Origin: Gemmatimonadota bacterium
Lineage (GTDB): Bacteria > Gemmatimonadota > Gemmatimonadetes > Longimicrobiales > Gaopeijiaceae
DNA length: 64,000 nucleotides
Assembly (NCBI GenBank): GCA_022560615.1
Contig: JADFSR010000005.1
Coordinates: 1-64,000, forward strand
Reading direction: 5' to 3'
Made by a program: the position numbers and the translations under genes. Position 1 is the stretch's first letter. Every line of letters begins with the position of its first letter. This document shows, piece by piece, positions 25,916 through 34,475 of the stretch. The notes below the pieces were generated by a model that worked only from the letters and a program-made list of their open reading frames with translations, was not told where the DNA came from and searched no databases.

Positions 25916-27882
25916 TGCAGCGTCGGTGCGCCCGGCTGCTCTCGTTGAGCGGCCTGCTGGCTGCCATCGCGACGACATCGGCGGGGATCAACCCGGCTGA
26001 CGCCTCCGCGCGGCAAGCCCGGTACGACGTCATCCTTCGAGGCGGCACGGTGCTGGACGGCAGCGGCGGTCCACGCTTTGTCGCCGACGTAGCCGTGATC
26101 GATGGCTTCATCGCCCGGGTGGGGGACCTCGCCGGGTCCGAGGCCGAAGCGGACGTGGACGTGCGCGGTCTCTTCGTGACCCCGGGCTTCGTCAATCTCC
26201 ACAGCCACGCACGTGGAAGCGGGCTCCAGCTCGCCGTGAACATGCTCACGCAGGGGGTCACGACCGAGATTCTCAACCCGGACGGCGGAGGGCCGCTCGA
26301 CATCGCGGCGCAGCTGTCCGGTCTGCGGGAATCTGGGTTGGCCCTGAACGTCGGTGCCAACACCGGCTTCAACCGCATCTGGACCGAGGTGGTGGGTCGC
26401 GCCGACCGGCGTGCCACACCGGTCGAGATCGAGCGCATGCGCGACCTCGTCGTCGAGGGACTCGCGATGGGCGCGTGGGGCGTTTCCGCGGGCCTCGACT
26501 ACAAGCCGGCATACTTCGCCACGACCGACGAGGTCGTCGAAGTCGTCAGCGCGGCTGGAGCATGGCGGACCAACTTCACGAACCACGACCGCCTGACACC
26601 GGAGTCCAACTTCAGCTCACGGGTCGGGGTAGCGGAGACCCTCGAGATAGGCAGGCGAGCGGGGCTCGTCCCCATTGTCACGCACATGAAGGCGCAGGGT
26701 CATGAGCAGGGTACCGCGGGGGATCTCATCGATCTCATCGCAGGCTCTGCGGAGCCCGGGAGCGTGGCAGCGGCCGACGCGTATCCCTATCTCGCGGGCC
26801 AGTCGGGTTTGGGCGCACTCCTCATCCCAGGCTGGGCCCAAGAAGGCGGCCGCGAGGCGATGCTCCAGCGGTTCGCCGATGCTGTCTCGCGGACACGCAT
26901 CGTAGAGGAGGTCGAGGCCGCGATGAATGCCCGCTTCGGTGGGCCGGAGGGTGTGTTCGTCACGGGACTCGACGTCGAGCTCACCGCGCTGATGCGTGAC
27001 ATGGGCGGTGTTTCGCCCGGCGAGGCGGTCGTGCGGACGCTCGCCGAGGCGAATCAGGGAGCGATCCTGCGCTTCGGCTCCGAGGCCGACCTCGTGGCCA
27101 TCCTGCAGGGACCGACGACGTCCGTAGCCTGCGACTGCGGCGCCACGGATGGCCGGGCCTCGCATCCGCGCTACTTCGGAACCTACCCGCGCGTTCTGGG
27201 GCGTTACGTCCGGGAGCAGGGGCACCTCACGTGGGAGGACGCAATCCGAAAGATGACGGGCCTACCCGCCACGACGATCGGCATGGCGGATCGGGGCTTC
27301 CTCGCGCCCGGGATGGCAGCCGATATCACCGTCTTCGATCCCGAAACGGTGATCGATCATGCGACGTTCGAGAACCCGACCGCTCCCTCGACGGGGATCC
27401 GCCACGTCCTGGTGAACGGGCGCTTCGCCCTGCGCGACGGTTCGCCGACCGGAGAGACAGCGGGCCGCGCGCTCGTGCGGACCGGCCGGCTTCCGAGCCG
27501 CGCGATGAGCCACGACGTTGCCCGGAGTGTCCGAGCCGAGGGTCAGCTCCAGGTAGTAGGCGGGTCGCCGAGCGGGGTCTCAGTGTCGATCGAGGTCGAA
27601 CAGGCCGCCGGAGAGAGAGCCGCCCGTGGCAGGGTCAGGCTGACGGATACTGCCAGTGGTCTCTCGATCGACGCCGGAGACATGGGTGTGCTCCAGGTGA
27701 CGGAGGGGTGGGCATCGCTCAGCGCCGTGGCCACGGTCGAGGGCGAGGTCCGCCAACTGCTCGTGATCTTCGAGGAAGCGGACCCATCCGCCGACGAGGG
27801 CGCGACAGTGAGCCTGCAACTGGGTGACGACTACCGCGTGAGCGGAGTGATCCCGACGGTCAGGGTCACGGTTGGGCGATGA
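25915..27882 (+). CDS. exported D-aminoacylase-like amidohydrolase with C-terminal extension
   Basis: A 655-residue protein with an N-terminal signal-like segment. It has the intact PGFVNLHSHARGSG motif (HxH) and QGVTTEILNPDGGG, then THMKAQGH and DCGATDGRASHPRYFGTYPR with the catalytic-Asp region of N-acyl-D-amino-acid deacylases. The amidohydrolase part ends near residue 525; about 120 further residues are a beta-rich, non-catalytic tail (VSVSIEVEQAAGERAARG...). ATG at 25915 is used, overlapping the upstream stop; GTG three bases earlier is possible. Substrate probably an N-acyl amino acid or dipeptide. Confidence 0.85.
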   Translation: MQRRCARLLSLSGLLAAIATTSAGINPADASARQARYDVILRGGTVLDGSGGPRFVADVAVIDGFIARVGDLAGSEAEADVDVRGLFVTPGFVNLHSHARGSGLQLAVNMLTQGVTTEILNPDGGGPLDIAAQLSGLRESGLALNVGANTGFNRIWTEVVGRADRRATPVEIERMRDLVVEGLAMGAWGVSAGLDYKPAYFATTDEVVEVVSAAGAWRTNFTNHDRLTPESNFSSRVGVAETLEIGRRAGLVPIVTHMKAQGHEQGTAGDLIDLIAGSAEPGSVAAADAYPYLAGQSGLGALLIPGWAQEGGREAMLQRFADAVSRTRIVEEVEAAMNARFGGPEGVFVTGLDVELTALMRDMGGVSPGEAVVRTLAEANQGAILRFGSEADLVAILQGPTTSVACDCGATDGRASHPRYFGTYPRVLGRYVREQGHLTWEDAIRKMTGLPATTIGMADRGFLAPGMAADITVFDPETVIDHATFENPTAPSTGIRHVLVNGRFALRDGSPTGETAGRALVRTGRLPSRAMSHDVARSVRAEGQLQVVGGSPSGVSVSIEVEQAAGERAARGRVRLTDTASGLSIDAGDMGVLQVTEGWASLSAVATVEGEVRQLLVIFEEADPSADEGATVSLQLGDDYRVSGVIPTVRVTVGR

Positions 27883-28753
27883 CGGGCTCCTAACCATCGG
27901 AACGCAGGACGAGCACGAGGCAACGCCGGCATTGCCGGGGCTCCTCGTCGATCCCGAGTGGTTGGGGGACCACATCGGTGATCAGCGTGTGCGGACTGTG
28001 GATCTCCGGGATCAGGAGGCGTATGCCGGAGGGCACATTCCCGGCGCCGTGCAGCTGGATCTCGGGGACCTCGGCGACAGCCGGGGCGGGTGCGACAACG
28101 TGGTGTTGCCCGCCGCCGATTTCGAGCGCGTCATGGCCCGACTCGGGATCTCCAACCGAGACACCGTCGTGGCATACGATGACCACTGGGGTTTGCCGGC
28201 GGCCCGGCTCGTCTGGGCCCTACACTACTATGGGCATCCGGCGTCCGTTGTGTTGAACGGCGGTTGGGACCGATGGCAGGAGGAGGGACGGCCCATGACG
28301 GACGAGCCCTCACCAAAGAGAACGGGCCGCTTCGAGGCGAGTCCGAACTCCGACGTGTACGCCGACTACGAATGGATCTCCGGCGGCGTGGCTCGCGGTG
28401 ACGTCGTCTTGCTGGACACGCGCACCCAGGCCGAATTCGATCAGGGGCACTTGCCCGGAGCGACATGCTGGGATTGGTTCAACGCGATCCCCGAGGGATC
28501 CTGGGACTGCTCCCGGGACCGTGAAGTGCTTCGGGCAGAGCTGGCGGCGCTCGGAGTCCATCCGTCTGACAAGATCGTTGCCTACTGTAGATCGGGGATG
28601 CGGGCAGCGCACACGTACGTGGTGTTAAAGCACGCCGGTTTCCCGCGAGTACGGTTGTACGACGGTTCTTGGCAGGAGTGGAGCATGAGCGGGAAGCCCG
28701 ATCGTATGAAGGGGATGACGGATAGAGATTCCGGTGCGGACGGCGGCGGATAG
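27872..28753 (+). CDS. two-domain rhodanese-like sulfurtransferase (N domain lacks Cys)
   Basis: A 293-residue protein of the thiosulfate/3-mercaptopyruvate sulfurtransferase type. Domain 1 (about 25-145) has DLRDQEAYAGGHIPGA, but its active-site loop is YDDHWG with Asp for Cys. Domain 2 (about 160-280) has TRTQAEFDQGHLPGA and the active loop YCRSGMRAAHT with the catalytic Cys. This inactive/active arrangement is normal for the family. The only start upstream of the fold is a TTG at 27872, overlapping the previous gene by 11 bases, so the start is uncertain. It opens a sulfur-transfer operon. Confidence 0.85.
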   Translation: MGDDGLLTIGTQDEHEATPALPGLLVDPEWLGDHIGDQRVRTVDLRDQEAYAGGHIPGAVQLDLGDLGDSRGGCDNVVLPAADFERVMARLGISNRDTVVAYDDHWGLPAARLVWALHYYGHPASVVLNGGWDRWQEEGRPMTDEPSPKRTGRFEASPNSDVYADYEWISGGVARGDVVLLDTRTQAEFDQGHLPGATCWDWFNAIPEGSWDCSRDREVLRAELAALGVHPSDKIVAYCRSGMRAAHTYVVLKHAGFPRVRLYDGSWQEWSMSGKPDRMKGMTDRDSGADGGG

Positions 28754-29942
28754 GAATCCCGCGCTTGGGCTGACGGTTTGGGCAACGGCGGCCGTCGTCT
28801 ACGTGGCCGCTCACGCCGTGGACACCGAGTTTTCGATGTTCTGGGTGTTCGGTCTCGCGTTTGGATTCGTTCTTCAGCGAGCGCGTTTCTGCTTCGCGTC
28901 GGCGTTCCGAGACATCTTCCTGCTGGGCCACTCCCGCAACATGAAGGGGCTCCTCCTGGGCCTCGCCGTGGCGTCCGTCGGGTTCGGGCTCGTCATGAGT
29001 CGTCAGGTACCCATGACCTCTCTCGGTGTCTATCCACCCTCGGCCAACGTGCTACCCCTCGGAATCCACACGGGACTCGGCGGACTCCTCTTCGGGGTGG
29101 GGATGGTGCTGGCGGGTGGGTGTGTATCCGGAAGCATCTACCGAATGGGAGAGGGATATATCGCCTCCTGGGTGGCGTTCGCCGGAGTGATGGGTGGCCT
29201 GCTGCTGTCCGCGTACACGTGGAATTGGTGGTGGGAAGCCCACATCGCCGCTGCGCCGCGCTTGTGGCTCCCCCATTGGATCGGGCACCCGAGTGCATTG
29301 CTCGTCACGCTGCTCGCTCTGGCTTGCGTCTACCTGTGGGTCCTGTCGGTGGAACACCGCGCCGGCATGGTCGTCCCTAGGTCGTCGAGAGACCAGCCAC
29401 AACCTGAGAGCGTCTCCGACGATCTCAGATCGGTGGCGCGAATCCTGTTCGTCCAAGGATGGCCCGTGCTCCCCGCGGGGGCGGTGCTGGGCGGCCTCAA
29501 TGTTCTGCTCTTCACGGCCCAAGAGCCTTGGGGCTTTACGGGGGAGGTGTCGCGCTGGTCCATCGGCATGGCCTCGCTCGTCAACGCCGCACCCGGCCCC
29601 CTCGCCGGCGTGGAGGAGCTACCCGGTTGCGTCCTGGTCCCCTCAGACGGACTCTTCTTCAACCATATGTTCTTCCTGGTGTGCGGGATGTGCTTTGGCT
29701 CTTTCGCCGCCGCGGTCGGGGCCGGAGAATTCAAGCTTCGAGTTCCGAAGCGCCCCGTGCGATACGCGCAATCACTCGGTGGCGGGGTGCTCATGGGGTA
29801 CGGCTCCGGGATCGCTATGGGATGCACGATCGGTGCCCTTTTCTCCGCGATCCCCTCGCTGGCGGTGAACGGATGGGTGTTCGGGGCGTTCCTCGCGCTC
29901 GGCGCGTGGATCGGCACTCACATGATCCAGCGGCTCGAATAA
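28734..29942 (+). CDS. YeeE/YedE-family thiosulfate permease (TsuA-like)
   Basis: A 402-residue inner-membrane protein with about ten hydrophobic segments and the duplicated family layout. Conserved cysteine motifs are LQRARFCFASAFRD, VLAGGCVSGSIYRMGEG and, in the second half, MGYGSGIAMGCTIGALFSA, which in TsuA form the path that relays thiosulfate across the membrane. GTG start at 28734 overlaps the rhodanese gene by 20 bases, and TusA follows after 10 bases. That supports thiosulfate uptake coupled to intracellular sulfur transfer. Confidence 0.9.
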   Translation: MRTAADRNPALGLTVWATAAVVYVAAHAVDTEFSMFWVFGLAFGFVLQRARFCFASAFRDIFLLGHSRNMKGLLLGLAVASVGFGLVMSRQVPMTSLGVYPPSANVLPLGIHTGLGGLLFGVGMVLAGGCVSGSIYRMGEGYIASWVAFAGVMGGLLLSAYTWNWWWEAHIAAAPRLWLPHWIGHPSALLVTLLALACVYLWVLSVEHRAGMVVPRSSRDQPQPESVSDDLRSVARILFVQGWPVLPAGAVLGGLNVLLFTAQEPWGFTGEVSRWSIGMASLVNAAPGPLAGVEELPGCVLVPSDGLFFNHMFFLVCGMCFGSFAAAVGAGEFKLRVPKRPVRYAQSLGGGVLMGYGSGIAMGCTIGALFSAIPSLAVNGWVFGAFLALGAWIGTHMIQRLE

Positions 29943-29952
29943 CGGAGGAACG

Positions 29953-30216
29953 ATGGCTAGGACGCCGAAAACGATGGTGAGGACGTTGGACGTGAGAGGT
30001 GAGATCTGTCCCTACCCGATGATGCGGACGGTCAGTGCCCTGAAGAAGCTCTCGACGGACGAGAGGGCGTTGGAGGTGTTCACGGACCACGCACCGGCTT
30101 TGGAGACGATTCCGACCCAGGCCGCCCGCTTGGGCTTCCAGACCGACATCGAAGAGACCGGTGCGTCCGAGTGGCGCATCATGCTTACACGCACTGAAGT
30201 GGTGGAGGGATCATGA
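29953..30216 (+). CDS. TusA-family sulfur carrier protein
   Basis: An 87-residue cytosolic protein with the TusA signature LDVRGEICPYPMMRT, where C19 of the C-P-x-P motif carries persulfide. The rest follows the family (LEVFTDHAPALETIPTQAARLGF). Between a thiosulfate permease and a rhodanese it is the likely acceptor of sulfane sulfur, for example TsuB-like function. Its last four bases overlap the ATG of the next gene. Confidence 0.92.
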   Translation: MARTPKTMVRTLDVRGEICPYPMMRTVSALKKLSTDERALEVFTDHAPALETIPTQAARLGFQTDIEETGASEWRIMLTRTEVVEGS

Positions 30217-31130
30217 CCTACCAACGAACGGCACCGACAAAGCTCCTCTGGATCACGCTTGTGAGCGCCGTATCGGCCTCGTGCTCGAGCGACGGCGGTG
30301 AGGCTGTCGAGCGGGGCTATGCCAGAGATGTCCTGGTCGATGCGGAGTGGATCGAAGCCCACATGGAAGACGCGGCGGTGCGCCTGTTGGAGGTCGGGGC
30401 GAACGCTGAGACCTTCGCGGAGGGGCATCTTCCGGGCGCGTCCTTTCTGTCCATGGGGCGGTTGTCGAACCCCGACCATCCCATCCGCGGCCAGATCGCG
30501 ACGGAGGACCAACTGTCCACGGCCCTCGCCGGCGTCGGCGTCGGACGGGACCAGACCGTCGTCCTGTACGACCGCCGGAATAATCTGTTCGCAGCCAGGG
30601 CCTACTGGGTGCTGAAGTACTATCAGCACGCCGATGTCCGCATCTACAACGGTGGGACGCGCAAGTGGAACGAGGAGGGGCGGACACTGAGCATGGAGAT
30701 GGCGGGGCACGCGCCGTCCAGCTATCAAGCGGGTCCAGCGGACCCGAAGATGCGCACGACCTGGCAGTACGTGATGGACCATACCGACGATTCGTCGACG
30801 CTCTTCTGTGATGCTCGGAGCCCGGACGAACACCTGGGCCGAGACGTCCGAGCGGCGCGGGGAGGCCACATCCCCGGGTCGGTCAACGTGGAGTGGACGG
30901 CGGCGGTCGATTCGGACGGGACCTTCAAGTCCTTCGAGGAACTGGCGGCCTTGTACGGCGGAGCAGGCTTCACGCCCGACAAGCAGGTCATCACATACTG
31001 TCAGAGTGGCCTTCGGGGCGCTCACACGTGGTTCGTCCTGAGCGAGCTCCTGGGCTATCCGAGCGTGCGCAACTACGACGGCTCGTGGGCCGAGTACGGC
31101 AACAACCCGGACAGTCAGATCGAGAGCTAG
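30213..31130 (+). CDS. rhodanese-like sulfurtransferase lipoprotein, two domains
   Basis: A 305-residue protein with a lipoprotein signal (VSAVSASC). Domain 1 (about 45-160) has the EGHLPGA element but an inactive loop (YDRRNNLF, Asp for Cys). Domain 2 (about 180-295) has GGHIPGSVNVEW and the active loop YCQSGLRGAHT. It is thus predicted to sit on the periplasmic side of a membrane, complementing the cytosolic rhodanese encoded at the head of the same operon. ATG overlaps the tusA stop (ATGA). Natural substrates could be thiosulfate or thiols. Confidence 0.87.
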   Translation: MTYQRTAPTKLLWITLVSAVSASCSSDGGEAVERGYARDVLVDAEWIEAHMEDAAVRLLEVGANAETFAEGHLPGASFLSMGRLSNPDHPIRGQIATEDQLSTALAGVGVGRDQTVVLYDRRNNLFAARAYWVLKYYQHADVRIYNGGTRKWNEEGRTLSMEMAGHAPSSYQAGPADPKMRTTWQYVMDHTDDSSTLFCDARSPDEHLGRDVRAARGGHIPGSVNVEWTAAVDSDGTFKSFEELAALYGGAGFTPDKQVITYCQSGLRGAHTWFVLSELLGYPSVRNYDGSWAEYGNNPDSQIES

Positions 31131-31617
31131 ACGCTCAGCCCGTTCGGGTAGGAATCTCCCGTATCGGAAGAGCCGGAGAGCCGAACGATATCTCGGAGAT
31201 CTCCTCGATGTTGCGCGCGCCGTACCGGAAAGGGATCACGGGCCGAACACGGAAGCCTGCGTTTCAAGGCGCAACAGAGCCACGGAGACCTCTACAAGAA
31301 GGTGAGCCATTCCCAGAAGATCATCCGGGAGATCCAGAATCTCTCGCTCCGGCTCTCGGCCCGGCACGCCGGGAATCGCGGGCGCCGCCATCCTGGGTGA
31401 CGGCTCCGTTCGCGGTCCTACCCTGTGTGCCGCAGTTGGACGTGGACGAGGCGGCTCAGAACCTACCTCAAGTTCCGAGACGGGCGAGTCAACACCGCGA
31501 GGCCTGGAGGACCGCAGGCGCTGGCCGTGGTCGTCAGTACAGGACTCAGTCACCTTCGGGACGATGGCGCCGCGGTCGTTGCTCTGGGCGCTTTGGGGCC
31601 CTGACGATTCGCCGCTA
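31131..31617. other. convergent intergenic region, no confident gene
   Basis: A gap of 487 bases between the sulfur operon and hemL, which converge here. On the minus strand a short frame from about 31268 to 31135 ends VIPFRYGARNIEEISEISFG..., and a plus-strand frame around 31230-31400 contains KKVSHSQKIIREIQNL. Both look protein-like in composition but lack starts and a recognisable family, so they may be decayed gene ends. No terminator hairpin with a U-run was seen. Confidence 0.4.
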
Positions 31618-32910
31618 CTACCCCGCGGCGACCGCCTGAAACGCCCTGTCGGCCGCCTCTCGAAGAGTCACGCGCTCGGCGTCTCCGTGCACCGTCGAGA
31701 CGAAGCCGGCCTCGAACGGCGAAGGCGCGAGATAGACCCCGTTCTCCAGCATGACCTGGTAGAAGCGCGCGAACAGCGACCGGTCCAGCCCGGTAGCTGA
31801 ATCCCAGTCCGTGACGGGACCCTCCGTGAGGAAGTAGCCGAACATGGCCCCGACGCTCGACACGGAGATGGGGAGACCGGCTTCGCGCGCCGAGGTTCGT
31901 AGGACCTCGACGGTCGCTTCCGTGGACGCCTCGAGCTGCGACCATGCACCGGGCTCGTCGAGCTCTCGGAGCGTCGAGAGACCCGCCTGCATCGCCAGCG
32001 GATTCCCGGACAGCGTGCCCGCTTGATAGACCGGACCCGCGGGCGCCACGAGATCCATGATCTCGGCACGGCCACCGAACGCTCCGACGGGGAGTCCCCC
32101 TCCGATCACTTTCCCCAGCGTCGTCATGTCCGGCGTGATGCCGAACCGGCCCTGAGCACCACCCGGACCCACTCGGAAGCCGGTCATCACCTCGTCGAAC
32201 ACGAGCAGCGCACCGTGCTCCGAGGTCAGCGCGCGCAGTGCGTCCAGGAAGCCTTCCTTTGGAAGCACGAGCCCCATGTTGCCCGCCACCGGCTCGACGA
32301 TGACCGCCGCGACCTCACCCGGGAACGCCTCGAGGATCGCGCCGACCGAGTCCGCGTCGTTGTAGCGTGCCACCAGAGTGTCTGCGACCGTCGCGGCGGG
32401 CACACCGGGAGAATCGGGCAGGCCGAGCGTCGCCACGCCGGAACCGGCCTGGACCAGGAGCATGTCGGCGTGCCCGTGATAGCAACCAGCGAACTTCACG
32501 ATTTTTGTCCGCTCCGTGAAAGCGCGGGCCACACGCAGTGCGCTCATCACCGCTTCTGTGCCCGAGTTCACCATGCGCACCTTCTCGACCGCGGGCATGG
32601 CGGAGCAGATCCGCTCGGCGAGCTCGACTTCGGCGGGGCAAGGAGCGCCGAAGCTGGTGCCCCCGCGCAGCGTCTCGGTCAGGTCCGCCACGACGCTCGC
32701 GTGCGCGTGCCCGAGAATCAGCGCGCCCCACGACATGACGTGATCGACGTACCTATGGCCGTCCACGTCCACCAGGTACGCGCCCTCGCCATGATCGATG
32801 AAGCGCGGATCACCGCCCACGGCCCGGAACGCGCGGACCGGCGAGTTTACACCCCCGGGAATCCGCTGCAGAGCACGATCGAAGAGTCTTCGAGAACGTT
32901 CCGAGTCCAT
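31618..32910 (-). CDS. hemL: glutamate-1-semialdehyde 2,1-aminomutase
   Basis: A 430-residue PLP enzyme converting glutamate-1-semialdehyde to 5-aminolevulinate. It begins SRRLFDRALQRIPGGVNSPVRAF, the standard hemL entry, and has LLVFDEVMTGFRV and the Schiff-base lysine in TTLGKVIGGGLPVGAFGG. Length matches the family. ATG at 32910 has GAGG about ten bases upstream and lies 10 bases after the hemG/hemY stop, so it is the last gene of the haem operon. Confidence 0.96.
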   Translation of the reverse strand: MDSERSRRLFDRALQRIPGGVNSPVRAFRAVGGDPRFIDHGEGAYLVDVDGHRYVDHVMSWGALILGHAHASVVADLTETLRGGTSFGAPCPAEVELAERICSAMPAVEKVRMVNSGTEAVMSALRVARAFTERTKIVKFAGCYHGHADMLLVQAGSGVATLGLPDSPGVPAATVADTLVARYNDADSVGAILEAFPGEVAAVIVEPVAGNMGLVLPKEGFLDALRALTSEHGALLVFDEVMTGFRVGPGGAQGRFGITPDMTTLGKVIGGGLPVGAFGGRAEIMDLVAPAGPVYQAGTLSGNPLAMQAGLSTLRELDEPGAWSQLEASTEATVEVLRTSAREAGLPISVSSVGAMFGYFLTEGPVTDWDSATGLDRSLFARFYQVMLENGVYLAPSPFEAGFVSTVHGDAERVTLREAADRAFQAVAAG

Positions 32911-32920
32911 CGCCGGCGCC

Positions 32921-34462
32921 TCAGTGCACGTAGTCCATGAGTCGAACGGCGGCCTGCTCGCCGCTGCGAATGGTGTCGGAAATCCCGACGCCGCAGTACG
33001 AACAGCCCGCCAGGAACAAGCCCGGAAGTGCCGCGATCCGCTCCTGGATCGTCCGCACGCGCGCGAGATGCCCGACCGTGTAGCCCGGCATACTGTTCTC
33101 CCAGCGGTAGACGCGCCACCACTGGGGTGAAGCCTCGAGCCCGACGGCGTCTTGCAGCTCGTCGGCAAGCATGGTGAGCAGTCGCTCTTCCCCCTCCGGT
33201 CCGGCCGGTGGCAGGTGGGGCTCGCGGACGAAGCCGCGCAGCAGGACCCGACCGTCCGGGGCACGTCCGGAGAACTTTCGGGAAGACCACGTCACGCCCG
33301 CGACCTTCCGTCCTTCGCACAGCGGGTTCAGGTAGCCGTGTCCCTCCAGGGGGCGAGGGAAGTCCCCGGCGTCGTACGCCGCCGTCACGACGCTCGTCGA
33401 CGTGAAGGGAATCTCGGCAAGCGCCGCGGAGAGGTCTGCCTCGTCGGCCAGGAGGCGCGCGGTCAGCGGCGCGGGAGTCGTGACGACGACCGCTTCGACG
33501 ACGAGCGCGGATCGGCCCTGCAAGTCGAGCGTCCAGCCGTCCACCGAGCGTCGGATCGCCTCTACGCTCACGCCACGGAGTACTTGGAGACATCCGGCGG
33601 CAGGCCCTTCGGAATTGGCTCCCGCGTGGCTATCGACATGCCGCTCGGCTCCCTCGAGCGACGCCTGGAGCGCCTCGATGAGTCGGCCCATCCCGCCACG
33701 CAGCGACAGAAACGGGGCGCCGGCGCGAAGGCCGCTCGTCGACTCGGGCCGCTCCGCCTGGGCCCGCTCACGTGTCTGAACCTTCAAGCCTCGCGTGACG
33801 CTACCGGATTTTCGCTCGGCTTCGACGAGTTCGGGGAACGTCGCTTCGATGCTCAACTCCTCGGGGCTGCTCCCGTACAGTCCTCCGAGCAGAGGCTGCA
33901 TCAACCTCTCGTAGAGCTCGGAGCCGAATCGGCGGCGCACGAAGGACGCCACGGTCTCGTCGCCGTCGGACGTGCGCCTCGGGATCCAAGGCTCCATCGC
34001 GACGCGGGCGCAGCCTAGAGGGCTGAGAATCCCCGAGGTCCACAGCGGGCCGAACTTAGTGGGGACGAGACCCGTGAGCCCGTCGGGAAACGGCACCAGG
34101 ACCCCTGCCCTGCGCACGAAGGCGCGCGGCCAGCCCGGCTCGCTTCCCACGAGCTCATCAGCTAGGCCCAACTCTTCCGCCAGCGCGCGGGCCCACGGCT
34201 TGCGAGCCAGAAAGCTGTCGGCGGCCGCCTCCACGATGAAGCCGTCGAAGGACTCGGTGAGAATCTTTCCCCCAAGCCGTTCGTCTCGCTCGAGCAGGAC
34301 GACGCGCGCATGGAACGGAGCGGAATCCACGGGCTCCGCTTCCAAATGAGCGCCGGGCAGGCGAGCCCCGGGATTCAGCAGTCGGTGCACGACGGTGAGG
34401 CCCGCGAGGCCGCCGCCGACCACCGCTACGGTCGGAGCGTGCGGGGCCTCGGAAGGGGACAC
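32921..34462 (-). CDS. hemY: coproporphyrinogen III / protoporphyrinogen oxidase (FAD)
   Basis: A 513-residue flavoprotein of the HemG/HemY (CgoX) family. The FAD motif is VAVVGGGLAGLTVVHRL at the N-terminus. The family-typical EADSFLARKPWA-like segment (AADSFLARKPWARAL), RRFGSELYERLMQPLLGGLYGSSPEELS and the C-terminal LFLAGCSYCGVGISDTIRSG are present. With HemQ in the same operon it probably oxidises coproporphyrinogen III to coproporphyrin III. GTG start at 34462, 13 bases after hemE. Confidence 0.92.
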   Translation of the reverse strand: MSPSEAPHAPTVAVVGGGLAGLTVVHRLLNPGARLPGAHLEAEPVDSAPFHARVVLLERDERLGGKILTESFDGFIVEAAADSFLARKPWARALAEELGLADELVGSEPGWPRAFVRRAGVLVPFPDGLTGLVPTKFGPLWTSGILSPLGCARVAMEPWIPRRTSDGDETVASFVRRRFGSELYERLMQPLLGGLYGSSPEELSIEATFPELVEAERKSGSVTRGLKVQTRERAQAERPESTSGLRAGAPFLSLRGGMGRLIEALQASLEGAERHVDSHAGANSEGPAAGCLQVLRGVSVEAIRRSVDGWTLDLQGRSALVVEAVVVTTPAPLTARLLADEADLSAALAEIPFTSTSVVTAAYDAGDFPRPLEGHGYLNPLCEGRKVAGVTWSSRKFSGRAPDGRVLLRGFVREPHLPPAGPEGEERLLTMLADELQDAVGLEASPQWWRVYRWENSMPGYTVGHLARVRTIQERIAALPGLFLAGCSYCGVGISDTIRSGEQAAVRLMDYVH

Positions 34463-34475
34463 GCTGGCAGGCCGA

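Noticed and set aside
24671-25978. 435-codon minus-strand frame
   Set aside because: Antisense to the amidohydrolase gene; no start context or domain.
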